Shown in pieces: positions 22,421 through 34,756 of a stretch of 64,000 nt of DNA (its first letter is position 1; each line of letters starts with the position of its first letter). The stretch is taken from the NCBI GenBank assembly GCA_018136815.1, contig CM030931.1, positions 436,511 to 500,510 on the forward strand, in the 5' to 3' direction. The notes beneath the pieces were generated by a model. It worked only from the letters and a program-made list of their open reading frames with translations, did no database searches and was not told the DNA's origin. A program made the translations under genes and the position numbers. This DNA comes from Isochrysis galbana (lineage: Eukaryota > Haptophyta > Isochrysidales > Isochrysidaceae).

Positions 22421-22726
22421 GTCGTGGTCGTTTTTTGGGGGGGTGCCTTCCGTGTTTCGGGGTGGTCGCTCGTGGTGTGCAGTGTGTTTCGCCTCCCCCC
22501 CCCTCCTGCGCGCGACGTTCAGTGTTCACTTTTCATTCAACTTGTTTCGCCTTGGTGGCCCCCGGACGCTAGCGTGTTTCGCGGTCAAGTTCGACTATTT
22601 TTTGTTTGAGTAACTTGTATCTCCTTTAGCATTCCTCCTCACTCCTCACGACAAGAGGCATAACATTTCTGACATGGGGGCAGGCCAAGAAGACTAGCGG
22701 CCGTTCCGTCGGCAATCGGTGGCCGG

Positions 22727-23413
22727 ATGGCCTCGGCTGCTGCCAGCGACGTGGAGCTGCTGCTTTCCCGGCTGAAGACGGGCGAGCCACAGCGATGTGG
22801 GATGCAGGACGCAGCGGTACTTGCGCAGGCCCACGCATGCAATGCGTCCGGCGACGTTGACAGGGCGCGGGTGCTTTTTGAGCAAGTCTTCCTTGTGACA
22901 GCGAAACCAGCGCACCTTTTGAGTGCAGCAAATATGCGACTAAAGTTGGGCGATCTGGACGGCGCTGCTTGTCTATATGAAGGGCTGCTGCGTGAAGAAA
23001 CACGCCTTAGCAAAAAAGAGGCAGCGGTCGCCCGGCGCAAGCTAGTTGAGTCAGGCATGCTGTGGGATATGAAGCTCGGCGAGCAGCCTCAACTTTCTGA
23101 GGCCCAATGGAGATGCAGTGTTGGATTGGGTTCGCAGGGCAGTGATCCTGGGCCGGTGCTCGAATTCAATCCGCCGCCGCTCTGCGTCTCAAGTGCCCAC
23201 GATGGCTTGGCACACGAGGCGTGTTCCGAATGTGTAGGCTCAATGTCCGACAACATGTATATCATGCCGCCCCGGCGGAAAGAGCTCCTGGCACGGACAG
23301 AGCATCTATTTCGCGAGAGGTTGAGGACACTCCTAGTCGAGGAATCCGCCAGGCAATGTGGCGAGGCTGCAGTGCAAGGTGCCGATGCCGCGGGAATGTC
23401 GGGCTTGACGTAA
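22727..23413 (+). CDS. Small TPR-like protein, function unknown
   Basis: A 228-residue open frame begins at ATG 22727. Residues 28-90 (AVLAQAHACNASGDVDRARVLFEQVF ... LLSAANMRLKLGDLDGAACLYEGLL) show two helix pairs with the small/large residue spacing of tetratricopeptide repeats. The last third is less ordered, with a charged helix near the end (RTEHLFRERLRTLLVEE). No pyrimidine leader precedes it, and LINE debris lies just upstream, so a truncated gene or pseudogene is possible. No family beyond TPR was recognised. Confidence 0.4.
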   Translation: MASAAASDVELLLSRLKTGEPQRCGMQDAAVLAQAHACNASGDVDRARVLFEQVFLVTAKPAHLLSAANMRLKLGDLDGAACLYEGLLREETRLSKKEAAVARRKLVESGMLWDMKLGEQPQLSEAQWRCSVGLGSQGSDPGPVLEFNPPPLCVSSAHDGLAHEACSECVGSMSDNMYIMPPRRKELLARTEHLFRERLRTLLVEESARQCGEAAVQGADAAGMSGLT

Positions 23414-25139
23414 GGCTCCCATAACCATCGCCAACAATTGATACCATCCTTTTGGTGATGCAACATCTTCGAGTACAGGAGTGTATTGAACGAGGATCCA
23501 TCGGTAGAGCATGTGGCGAAGTTGAATTGAGAAGACGTCACTTCAGTTGCATGCATGTTGATGGATGTCAACTTAATTAGGATACTTATCGTAGTTTGTG
23601 AGAGGACATTTGTTGTTCTGGGGGCGGGGGTCTGCAATATCCGGTGCTTCCTTCAGGAAGCCTTTATTTGGCGCCGCGTGCCTTGTTACTTCGTCTTTGT
23701 TTTAGTGACTGCGACTCGCAACGAGCTGTCTGCGCAGTGACGTGTCTCACTGAAACGGGTAAGCCAACATACGGCTGGTAAGACCCGGCATACTGAAGCT
23801 GAATGCCCTGAGACTCTAGAAGTAAAAGATAAAAGTAAGGACACGAGACATCATCAAACGTCAAACGTCTTGGGGTACGCTCCCGGAGACGGGAGGGCGG
23901 CGGCTTGCCTTCATCCGGTACCAAAGCTGCGGGGGGGGGGGGGGGGCGCAGAGTGGACGAGTGGGAGCGAGGGCGGCGGCCGAGGAAAGCGAGCCTTGGC
24001 CCAAAGCGGCTTGGTCAAAAGCCAAAAAAAAAGCGCGCGCAAACCTCGGGAACGGGAACGAATCCTCGCTCTGTCGCCCCCGGTCCCACTCCCCACTCTC
24101 ATCTCCGCACTCCTCGCTCTCTTCCTCGCTCTCCTCCTCGCTTCGTCCTCCGTCAATTCAGCCTCAGTCTTCCGTCAGCCCCTCGCTCACTTCCGTCAAT
24201 CTCTCATTTCTGTCAGTCTCTCACTTCCGTCAGACTCTCACTTCCGTCGGTCTCTCACTTCTGTTAGTCTCTCACTTTCCTTTACTTCCTCACGCTCACG
24301 TCCGTCGGCACTTCCGTCAGTCTCCTCCCTCTCTCCACCGCTAAAAGCGTCCTTCTCTATGTAGTACTATATAATTAAAAATCGGGGACAGCTAGGATGT
24401 CAAGGGCGTGAGCCACCAATACCGGTGAGTACCTCACCTACCTGTCGCTCAGTCGCATCCGCGCTCAATGCTCACAATCAAGGGAGGAGGTAGGTAGAGG
24501 TAGAGGTAGAGGTATAGGAGGTAGGGCGTAGGGCCTTTGCCTCCATTTGGTACCACCTTGCACCTTGATGCAAGCCGACTTACCCTCTAACCTCTTATTC
24601 CAAAGGCCAAAGGGCAAACAAAGGGCATCGAATATATGCATATATATATCATATATGCTATAGATGGGTGTTTCCCGGGGTTTGTACCGCTTTACGCTTT
24701 ACTTTTACTTTGGTGTATTTCCTCAATCTCAATCCTGAATCCTGACTTTTCCAGATTTACACCCTTGGAAGTTAAGATAGCGTTTGACCGCCCTACCCTA
24801 GGGCCTAGGGCATTTATTAAAAAAAAAAAAAAAAGCGAACCTCAAGTTGACTTCAAGACTTCAAGTTGCACCTTCTCCTTCTCACTTGGCACTTGCACTT
24901 GGTTGGGGCTTGGGGCGCGCACTTAGGACACCACTGGGGCACATTAGAGTAAAGTCACCCGTGGCATGCCGCATCTATCAATCGCTAGGGAGGGGGGTTT
25001 AGTTTTAGTTTCGTGCAGGGCTGCGGTTTTTTGCGCAGTGTGGCTTTCAAGTGTAGTCAGGTGGACAGTGTCCCCCATCAGTATTACGAGGTGTGAAGTG
25101 TGTGGTGTGAGCATGCGCCTGTGCGTTCCGCCGGCAGCT
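23414..25139. other. Intergenic; CT-rich tracts, no gene supported
   Basis: It includes a poly-G run (23931-23946), a CT-rich tract (24060-24360) containing a 17-bp tandem repeat, a GGTAGAGGTAGAGGTAGAGG microsatellite (near 24490-24515) and a poly-A run (24820-24834) that could be a retrocopy tail. A leader-like tract at 24060-24350 ends before no convincing ORF. Confidence 0.45.
24187..24292 (+). repeat. 17-bp tandem repeat (TCTCACTTCCGTCAGTC type)
   Basis: About six consecutive copies of a unit close to CTCTCACTTCCGTCAGT with single-base variation. Translation gives meaningless SLTSVSLSL strings. Confidence 0.7.
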
Positions 25140-25562
25140 TTTCCTCCGGTCAAAAGCTTCCCCCTCCCCCTCTATCCCTCTCTCTCTCTCCCTCTCCTCC
25201 GATCCTGTTGTCTATCCCGCCCTCTTCTACTCCTACTCCATCTCTTCTTCTCTCACATCATCACATCTTCTCTCGCCGCTCGCAGTGTGTCCCTCCGTCG
25301 TCACTCACGGCCCACCTTCTTCTTCCTAGTCATCATTTTTTCTCTTTTCTTCCTCTTCCCTCTCTTGCTTCTACTCCTCCCCGTCTTCCCTTGCCCTCTC
25401 CCTTCCCCCCCCCCTCCCCCCCCCTTCCCTCCCCCCTTCCCTCTCTCTCTCTCTTCCTCTCTCTCTCTCTCTTCTCTCTCCCCCCTCCTCTATCTTCCCT
25501 CCCAATCCCCTCCCCTCTCCCCCTTCCCCCTCCCCCCCCCCTCCCCCCTTCTAGGCCCCCAC
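25140..25562 (+). promoter_or_regulatory. Pyrimidine-rich leader of the KDM5-like gene
   Basis: About 420 bases of C/T-rich sequence (TCTCTCTC, CCCCTCCC) end three bases before the ATG at 25566. It is the longest example of the leader pattern in the window. Confidence 0.5.
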
Positions 25563-25565
25563 GCG

Positions 25566-28500
25566 ATGGCCACTCCGTATGTGGACGCACCGGTGCTCCG
25601 GCCGTCCGCAGAGGAGTGGGAGGAGCCGTACGCCTACCTCCGCTCGATCGGGCACATCCTGGCGGAGTACGGTGTCGCACGCATCCTCCCCCCCCCCGAC
25701 TGGCAGCCGCCTGTCGTGCTCGACACCTCGCGGCTCCGGCTACGCACTGAGCCACAGGTGAGAGAGTGCACACACACCGGCCTTCCCGCGCGCTTCTGCG
25801 GGGGCTTGCACGCAGCCGATCGAGGCTCTGGGGCTGTGTGTTGGGAGGGCGCCGTCCTGGGTACGAGTCAGACGGTCCGGAGCCCATTGCTGCCCGGTGA
25901 GGCTACTGAGCCACCCTTTCCTGCCATGTGTGAGCGGATGATGTATGCCCCCTGCCCTCCCTCCACCCCTTCCTTATCGCAGCGCACGACGGAGCTCGGC
26001 GCACAGGATGTGGCACGTACCTCCTTCATGGCGTCTCTCCGTGAATTCTTAGCATCCATGAACTCCTCGCTCGGCCGGACTCCGGTCGTTGGTGGACGTG
26101 AGCGCAAACCCATCACTCCCTTGGGCGTGATTCGCTCGGGTCACGCCGCCTGGGGCCGACGGAAGTCACACTCCACACCGCCGCTGCGCATGCCCACTGT
26201 CCGATTCTCATCAACGTCTGACTGCCCCGGGCGTCTCTCTCAGGTGAAGTAGACCTCTTCCGTCTCTATTGCGCCGTCACTTCGCTCGGTGGCTATCATG
26301 CCGTGACGGGAGCCAAGCGATGGCCTGAGATCGTGGGATTGCTTAAGCTACGGCAGGTGTGAGGGCATCCCACGGGTTTCCACACGCCAATACACACGTC
26401 TTCTGTTGTCTATAATCCGCCACGTATTGGTAGTCTCATGGCCTCTTGTGGTCTTCCGCTCGCCGTACGATTTCATTGAATTCCTTTTGCAGGCTTCACA
26501 CTGTGCCTCGTCATTACGACAACACTACTCGAAGATACTCTTGCAGTACGAGCTCGTACAGCGCGCGCGCGCGCCTACGCCCGCCGACACCAGCCAGCCG
26601 ACAGAAGCTAGCGCACATCCAACATCGTCCACTCTTACCGACGAGAGTAGATTAGACAACATAGACTGTCCACATTCTATGGCCACGCCTCCTCGTGGAG
26701 AGAGCTCAAGCACCACCGATGGATCGTTCGACGGGCTTGACAGAATGCGAGGCGGCATTTCATGTCTGACCCTTGCTCTTCAGCTGCAAGACATGGAGGA
26801 GCGAATCCCTTGGGACTTGGTCAGGGACGCATCGTCGAGATGCGATTGGGCAGCCATTAGGCCAAGCTGGCTAGCATCGGTAAGCTGAGCATCATACAAT
26901 GGCGCCAGACATAGGCGGGAGCACGATGACGTGATGCACAGTCCGTGGACCCCGTGGGCCTCCCCTTGCCTGTGCTGGTTTCATGAGAAGGCCGATGTCG
27001 TTCGGCTGTACCGACGCGCGCGTCTTATTCCCGTTTGCGCAGGTGGAGGATGGACGGCATCAATTGCATACATTATCGATGGCGGTGGCGACATTGGAGG
27101 CTGCTATCGCCGATCACGCCCTTTCGAAGGAGTGGCGTTCCCGCCTTCGGCTGCCGTGGCTTAAGTCTCTGCAATCAGTCTCGACCGCATCAGCGCTGCA
27201 AGCCTTGATGCTCTCGTTTGACCGGCACGTTCAATGGAAAGAATTTGAGGGCGCGTCCATCGCAAAAGCCGAGGAAGAAGGCGAGGGGGAGGAAGATGTT
27301 GCACAGCGCGCAAGTGATGGCCGCAGGGAATTGGACGACGGAGACGTGCGCGAAAACAAGCGCGTGAAGCTAGAAGAGGCTGCAGACGAACACGAGGCCC
27401 TCGAAGTCGAAGTCAAGGTTGGTCGAGGCGCACCATCAGTTCTGAGTAATGACGAGGGCGCCGCCAGTGGGAAGGGGTCTAAGGACTCTAAGGACAGGCG
27501 GCGCGATAAGCGGCGGCGCGATAGCGCAGATGACGATGCGGGGGCTGCTTCCGCACGTACTCGCCACACGCGGATGCAAGATGACATGATCCAGAGGGCC
27601 TTGGACGTCGCCCATGGAGGTGACGGGGAGGCGGGCCATTCCGCTGAGGGAGCTCTGCAAGAGGTGGACATGGATATCGATGAGGGCTGCGTGAGTGTCG
27701 TCGATGATGTTGCCTGCGGTGGCATGAACGGGGCAAATAGTTCTGAAGATCTGTCTAGCGTCGAAGTCTTCTTGGCCCATGCAATTCGGCTCAAACGCGC
27801 CATCTACGGCACGCCGAGTGCGCGCCACACAGGCGCTACCAGCGGGTTTGGGTGTGCGCCGCACCCGATCATCGCAGGACGCGAGGCTCTCATAAAAGCT
27901 GAGCGTGTGGAGGCCGACTTTTGGCGCGCGGTGAGCGGCGGCACCATCTCCGAGAGAAGTGATTACTCGACGGGAGGAGGCTCCGCGGACGTGGATCCAT
28001 CCGTCTCGTACTCGGCAGTGCCAATGGGTGACTCTGCGTCGACATCGGGCTTCCCAAGACCGTCGGAAGTGGGGGAGGTCTACGCAAAAGACGCATGGAG
28101 TCCTTACAATCTCCCTTCTCATTCGTCGTCCCTTTTCTCGCACTTGATACGTGCCAACCAAACTTCGCGCAAGGGAGACGGCGGTGCTACAGCAAGCAAG
28201 ACGGGTGGCACGCCCGCCAATGCGTCGCTCCAACTTCCCGCTGGTCTACATGATCTCGTTGTACCGCAGATGCGCCTCGGGATGCTGTGGTCGGTCGAGT
28301 CTCCTGCCGGCGTTCCACGATGGGGGGTGCATCCTTGGCTGCTCTACGGGGCTAGCTTCCTCCTTGCAGGTCTGCCAAAAACGTGGTACGTCGTGCCCCC
28401 TGCAGACGCCGAGTCATTCGAAGCTCTGCTGAAGCGGGAAGCGAGCGGAGTCGCTGAGAGCACTCTTGAGGCCAACGCCTCTAGTCAGTCCGGTGACTGC

Positions 28501-31500
28501 AACATAGGCGGCTCGTCTAGGAATGCCACCAGCGGCGAATCCGCCCCGTCGACGAGGGCGGCCACGTCGTCGACGCTGCTCCCGCCTGCGCTGCTTGCCA
28601 CTGCTCAACTACAGGTATGTCGAGTTGAGCAGCAGCCCGGGGAGATTGTTGTCACCGCACCCCGCTCCTATCATTTCGCACTCTCGCATGGGACAACCGT
28701 CTCCGAGTCTACCGTCTTCGCAACTGACGACTGGCTGCCGTATGGATTGCTCGCGCAACGGCACGCTAAACAGGCCGCAAACACGGCCACGACCAAAGGC
28801 CCGCTGTCGGGCGGCAGAGTACCCACTGTTCCTCCTCTCGCGTTTTCGCTCGAGGAGCTAATTCTTCGAGCTGCGTGCTCAAGCCCATCGGTACGCACGT
28901 CCTCCTTGCTGCTCGACACGCTGCGCCCATTATCCGCACAGCACGCTGCAGCGCTTGAAGCCCTACAGGCGGCAGGCGCCTCTCTCGTCGAGGCGCCGCC
29001 TGAGTGCCCTCCAGCTGACGATGCTGCTAGGGCCACCACTACGGTCTCCAGCGTGAAGCGCGAGAGTCCTGACCTTGTGGGCGACATGGAGGAAGCCGCG
29101 GCAATCGCAGCTGAAGAGAATGCACTCTTACGGTTACTCGCTGCCGTAGAGCCGTGCGCGCCCACAGCCTCGTCGACAGCCCCCATCAACCCTTCTGAAG
29201 ATTGCAAGGATAGTATGAGAGTGGTCGCAGGACATGGCGATGGCAGCCACACCTCTTGCTACCTTTGCGCCCAACCCTGCTTCCTGTCCTATGTGCGCTG
29301 CAGCGTGTGCAGTGATATCATCGCAGGCACTTGCCATGCTGCGCAACGCGTTGCGTGTGCCGAACACGGCCTGCAACTCGGCTGCGACTGCGCTCCATCC
29401 GCACTCTCCGTCACCGTAGTCTTTCCACCTGCACTCCTTGTGCGCTTCGAAGCCCTACTCAATAGAAGGCTCGCGAGGCGCGCCCGCTGGCTGGCGCTCG
29501 CAGATGAGACGTTAGCAGGGACCCCCGAGCTCTCAGCTGTGGATTCACTCCTGGCGATTGCCGAACGTATGCAGCTATGCGAAGAGCCACAGGTCCGGGC
29601 CATCCGTGCACGGAGAGACGAAGGGACGCGCTGGGTCTCACGCGCGTCTACACTTCTCAGTGAGAGGTGTGCTTACACCCTGTCGCAAGTCGACGCGCAC
29701 TTAGCCAAAGGGGAGGCTATGCTGTTGCGGATGCCGCATATTGAAGAACTGCGCGCGATGGCCGAAGCTGCACGGGCTTGGGAAGTGCGCGCTGAGGCCA
29801 TGCTCGCGACAACACGCTCGATTCCCCTCGCGAGTAGCGGAAAAGGTCTCGATGGTTCGCCGCTTGCCGACGAAACCGGCACGGCTGCGGCCCAGTGGGA
29901 CCCCTCTCGCGCTCGCTCCCAATCGGAGCTTCGCGAACTCTTGAACGATCCCGCGGCGGCCTCGCTTAGACTTCCGCTAGTGGATGAAATAAAGGACGAG
30001 ATTGAGCGACTGGGCTGGGTTTCATCCGCGGAAGCGATGGTCGCCTCCGAGCCTGATTTTGGTGAGCTAAAGGAGCTGCTCTCCCGCGCGGAGGCGTTGG
30101 GTGTGCGCCATCTACCAGACGCCGTTGAGTTGTCTCGCCGCTTCACCACGGCGGGTCGGTGGGTTTACCGCGCAAACAATGCCCTTCGCCGTCGTTCGTA
30201 CCTTCCTGCATTGGAGACCTTGGCCCAGGAGGGGTCAACGCTGGGTGTTACCACAGATCAATTAAAGGAAGTGCGAGCGCGCATCGACGCCGCCACATCT
30301 TGGGCGAAGCGGGCGCGTGTCGCTCTTGGCCTTCCGCCTTCAGATGGCAACGCTGACAAGGACGAAGAACCCAAGAGCACAGCCTCCAGCGCCACCACCA
30401 ATGGCAATGCTTTGCCGTCTGTGGAGAGCATACGCTCGCTGGCGGCAGAGGCAGCCGCACTTGACGTGACAGTAGCCGAGGAGGTGCAAGTAGGAGAGTT
30501 GGTGAAGAAGATTGATTGGTGGGTGAAGCGTGCCTCGGCAATGTTCATCAAGCGTGGGTCTGAGGCGACGCTCTTGGAGCTGCTCCAGCACGACCCTGAC
30601 GCGCCGCCGCTCGAGGCGGCAGGTGAAACAGCCGATGGGGGCACAATTGATAGTGTTGCATGCGCATTTTGTACAGGCAACGATTCTGCCACGACATCGA
30701 AATTCATGATTGGCTGTGATGGCTGTGACCGTTGGTATCATGGACCCTGCGTCGGAGTGGACAAGAGGGCAGCGGATGCCATGACAGAGTATCAATGCCT
30801 CTTCTGTGTGCAGTCGGCTGGAGGTGAATACGTTTATGGCCCTCCATTTCCGGTGCCTAAACGAACTCGACGCCCGAGGTTGCGGCAGGTCGCGGCATTG
30901 CTCGACGAGGCCGCCAAGATGGACGTAGTAATGCCTGAGGTGGAGCCAATGAGGAACCTAATGATTCAGGCAGAATCGTGGCAAGCCGATGCTGCTGGGC
31001 TCCTTGATGAGTCATCAGCAGGCGAAGGGAGTGCCGAGCACGGCGGCGGTGACGGCTCAGGTGGCTCCAAAAAGCTGCGATACGAGATTCTCGAGTCGGT
31101 TCTCGCGAGGGGAGAGGCGTGTGAAGTTGAGCCTGAGTCGCTCGCCGCGTTGCGAAAAGTGGCGACGCAGTTCTTATCGTGGCAGGCGCGAGCTCTCGCA
31201 CTGCTCCGCGGTGATTTCAGTGTTGACGAGCCACTCACACGACAAGAGGCCGAAATCGAGGACATGCTCGTTGACGGTATCGAGCCCGCGGCAGGTGATA
31301 CAGTAGACTCCGACACCTCGGAGAAGCTCGGTGGCGTCCGGTGCGGTAGTGGCGGCGTAAAACTTGACCGCTCCGCCCTGCGCGGTGTCTCGCCAAACAG
31401 TCTCGGCGGTCTCCACCTTCTGCTTCTCGAGGCAGAGGAGCTGCGCGTCACATCAGAAGAAGTGACGCAACTGCAAGCGATGGCTGCTACGGCACGTCGA

Positions 31501-33711
31501 TGGCAGGGGGACGCGCGAGCAGCCCTGTCGAAATCGGAGCCTGACGAGAAGTCCATTGCCTCTCTCCTCCAAGGGCTCGAAGCACTACCACTCCGCCTTA
31601 GAGAACGCTCCGATCTCCAAGCCAGACTAGCAACGCAGCGCTGGCTCCTCACGCGTCGTCCCGAGTTGTCGGTAGCCATTTCCTGTTGTGCAGCCCGGCC
31701 GTCCCTGGCTCTGCTTCGAGAGTTGTGTTTAGAGGCAGAAGAGCTCTCACTGGGGGAGTTGGCAGAAGTCGTCGAAGCAAGAGCGCGCTTGGCGGCCGCA
31801 GAAGCCTGGGACGTGAAGGTCGAGGAAGCGATTCGCTGCCGTGATGGCATGGCTTCGCTTGCAAACCTTCTGGACGAAGCGGACCAGCTTGGCGTTGTTC
31901 CCCTTCAAGAGGCATCGCTGCGTCGTCGGGTGAACAATGCCTCATCATGGGCGGCACGCGCAGCGGGTGCACTGGAAGGGCCCACCACCGAAGTGGAGCT
32001 GCAAGAGCTGCTAGCGCAGGCAGAAGAATCCTCTGTTCCTCAGGCAGACCGCGATCCGCTGATAGAGAAGGCGGCGCTTGCCACTTGGTGGCGACAGCGC
32101 GCCAACGCAGTCTTTGTTAAAGAGGGATGCCGGCTTACGCTAGCGGAGTGCCTCGATGGTGATGGGCATTATGAGCTGGCCACTGAAAATGGTGGCTGGG
32201 CTGTTCACCTTGCTTGCTCGTTCTGCACGGGCTGCTCTCGCTTCGAGACAGCACAATTCATGATCGGGTGTGACAGCTGCGACCGCTGGTATCATGGGCC
32301 ATGCGTGGGAGTCTCAAAGGCGGAGGGTGACGCAATGAACGAGTACGCATGCCCCACGTGCGCGGGACAAAAATACAGGTTTGGGCCGCCCTATCCTGTA
32401 CCGCGCAAGACGCGTCGGCCACGCCGGGCGATGGTCAAGGCACTAATGGCGGAAGCAGTTGCAATTGGTGTAGAGGTGGCTGAGCAAACGCTTGTCGGGC
32501 AGTTGTTGCGGGCGGCAGAAGAGTGGGATCGCGAGGCTGAGGAGCTCCTTGGACTCGGCAGCAGCGCTTCTCCGAAGGAAGGGGCGCAGGGTGTTGCTCA
32601 TTGGAATGGCAGGCCTGCAGCTAGTGGTCGTGGCTGCGCAGATCTCGCACGCATTCGTGATCTTGTTGCTCGAGCCGAAACGCTTGAAGTCACTCCGGGA
32701 TGGCTTCAGCAAGCCAAGGCATCTCGGGACCGCCTCGAGAATTGGAATCGCAATTTTGAGATGCTTGAGCAGGTGATTCGTCTCAGCCTTGCCCGTGCGA
32801 CCTACCACGCAACCCCGCACCCCACATACTCCGATGTCCGTATGGAACGTGCGGCCCTTCATAGCGCGCGTGAGAAATGTTGTCTTTCGATGTACCGCCC
32901 ATGCGGGCATACCCAGACGTTGTGCATGTTTGACCCTGCTCCTCATGCCTCGGCCCAGGCCACGTCAAAGTCCTCCGGACGCGCCGGTCCTACCGCTGCT
33001 TCCATGGCTCCCCCGACCACCTTCTCATCCCACGGATTCCTCTCTGCTGGCGCGTTCCCCGGTGACTCCACCGCCATAGGTGCGTCCCTTGCAGCGGAAG
33101 CGTCAGTTCTTACTATCAAGCATGTCGAGTTGCTATCCTCGATGAAAGCATGCCAAGACTGGCGCGTTTCAGCTCGGAGCGCATTGAGATCCGGGGCCGA
33201 TGTCCCTACGCTCACCGCTCTATGCAACGTGGGTCACATGACGTGCTCTCCTGAGGCCGAGCTCCTCCGTATCGCGTTGGTGCGCGGACAGGCAATCGGT
33301 CAGCTCCTCGACCCATCGATTGCTGCGGCCGCAGCCGCCCGCGCTGCGGCGACCGCGGCAGCGGAGGCTGCCAATAGGTTTGGCTCTACTGTGGGCGGCC
33401 CGTCAACGGGCGAATCCAGGCGCGCGCCGGTACCGGCGCCCGCGCCGGCTCCGTTGCGAGCAGTAGCGCCCGGTGGGGGCGCTCCAACTACGTTGCCGTC
33501 CTACACACCCGCGCCGCAACCCTATTCAGTGGTTGGCTCCTCGCTTCCGCCCACGGCGCCCCCGCCCGTATTGATAGGCGCCAACATGGCACCTCTAAGT
33601 CTCTCGCTCTCCAACAACTCTGCCCTGTTGTCTTCTGCCCCATCGAGCGCAAACGCCGCCACTGGCGCTCTCGACAGTAGTGTGAGCCTCATGGCAGAAG
33701 AAGAGTTGTGA
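25566..33711 (+). CDS. KDM5/JARID1-like JmjC chromatin protein with degenerate iron site
   Basis: Five exons, 25566-25757, 25983-26097, 26244-26356, 26493-26879 and 27043-33711, all GT-AG and in phase, encode 2,491 residues. Order: JmjN (about 9-50, APVLRPSAEEWEEPYAYL); ARID split over exons 2-4 (about 75-160, FMASLREFLASM, REVDLFRLYCAVTSLGGYH, LRQHYSKILLQYE); JmjC (about 621-830); C5HC2 zinc finger (about 1009-1055, CYLCAQPCFLSYVRC); repeated PLU-1-type helices; PHD finger 1 (about 1476-1525); more helices; PHD finger 2 (about 1994-2045); Ala/Pro-rich tail. KDM5 enzymes remove H3K4 methyl groups. Here the iron-binding H-x-E aligns with G-V-H (RWGVHPW, about 696), while the lysine in GLPKTWY and the distal His in PRSYHF remain. 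A 186-base GT-AG stretch at 32773-32958 could be an in-frame intron. Confidence 0.88.
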
Positions 33712-33736
33712 CCTGACTTCCTGATTTCTCACAATG

Positions 33737-33895
33737 GCGTGCCTCGGCCCCTCGGTACTGCCGAGGCCAAGACGAGGGCACAGTGTTTGGTCAGCGACTT
33801 GTTACTTCTTATAGTAGCGCGCCTTGGCCGCTCGGTATTGTCGAGGCTAGGACGAGGGCCTAGTGCTTGGTCAACGGCTTGTACTGCCGCTGCCA
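33737..33895 (+). repeat. Tandem duplication of about 80 bp
   Basis: GCGTGCCTCGGCCCCTCGGT at 33737 and GCGCGCCTTGGCCGCTCGGT at 33817 begin two diverged copies that run on through CAGTGTTTGGTCAGCGACTTG and CTAGTGCTTGGTCAACGGCTTG type sequence. Each copy can fold through CCTCGG/CCGAGG. It lies just after the KDM5-like stop and could affect 3' end formation. Confidence 0.65.
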
Positions 33896-34465
33896 AAAGG
33901 ACACCGGCTCCCACCTCTCATCGCGTGGGAATTTGCGCATGCACTACAGGGCCGTTCTCCGGGACACTCTGGGACACATGGAGTTAGTGGCCGCTCAGCC
34001 TCGGATTCTGGCGATAAATGCAAGATTCTGTTCAGATACCATCTCCTGTCACTACAACTATGCTAAACGTAAACTTGGCCGAAATTCACGTTCACTAGCC
34101 GTATTAAGCTTGCTGTTGGGGTGACGCCTTGCGGCTTGTATCTTCGATTGTGATTGTAGCTCGGTCACTCACTCTATTTAACCACTATTTCCCACCTCCC
34201 CTGGGTGTCCAAGGATTCCGCAGGGTCCCCCCTACCTCCTACCTGCCCCGCCAGCCGCCTCCCCCGTCCGAACAATCCCCTCCCAGGAGGAGCGCCTCCG
34301 AGAGATCCCGTACGTGTCGCGCAGGCAGGCAGCTCCCGCCGCCGCCGCCCCCGTGTTGTATTCCTGCCCATCTGAAGGCTGTAGGCATGAGGCATGAATA
34401 TTCGTGTAAGGTACGCGCTCACAATTACAATTGAACAGTTCCCCGTGTTGCCACTGACGCACAAG
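33896..34465. other. Intergenic, no gene recognised
   Basis: Mixed sequence without protein-like frames. No repeat partner was noticed in this window. Confidence 0.4.
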
Positions 34466-34560
34466 ACACACAGATTCGGATTCCCCATGGTCTCAAGTCC
34501 AGGTTTGCAGGTTTTGGTCTCGAAATTTGCGATTCAAATTTTGTTTTTGCTGTTACTATA
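34466..34560 (+). repeat. Diverged dispersed repeat, partner of 52568-52660
   Basis: GATTCGGATTCCCCATGGTC and the following TCAAGTCCAGG, TTTTGGTCTCGAAATTTGCG correspond to GATTCGGATTCCCCCTGGGC, TCAAGTTCGGG and TTTTCGTCTCGAAAATCG at 52568-52640. Being near a Gypsy RT relic, it could be LTR sequence. That is inference. Confidence 0.45.
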
Positions 34561-34756
34561 ATTGTTGGCTCGTTTAAGGTAATAAACCGGCATGACTTCG
34601 ACTTCTCGTTCTGCAGTCGCTCTGCGAGACTCTCTCTCTCTCTCTCTCCGTCCGCCTCTCCTCGGCCGACGGCAGGAAGATTCGTCCAAAACATTCTCCG
34701 GTCCCAAGATATCTCGTATCATTAGGAAATCAAATTCGTCGTAGGCCTCTCGAGTC

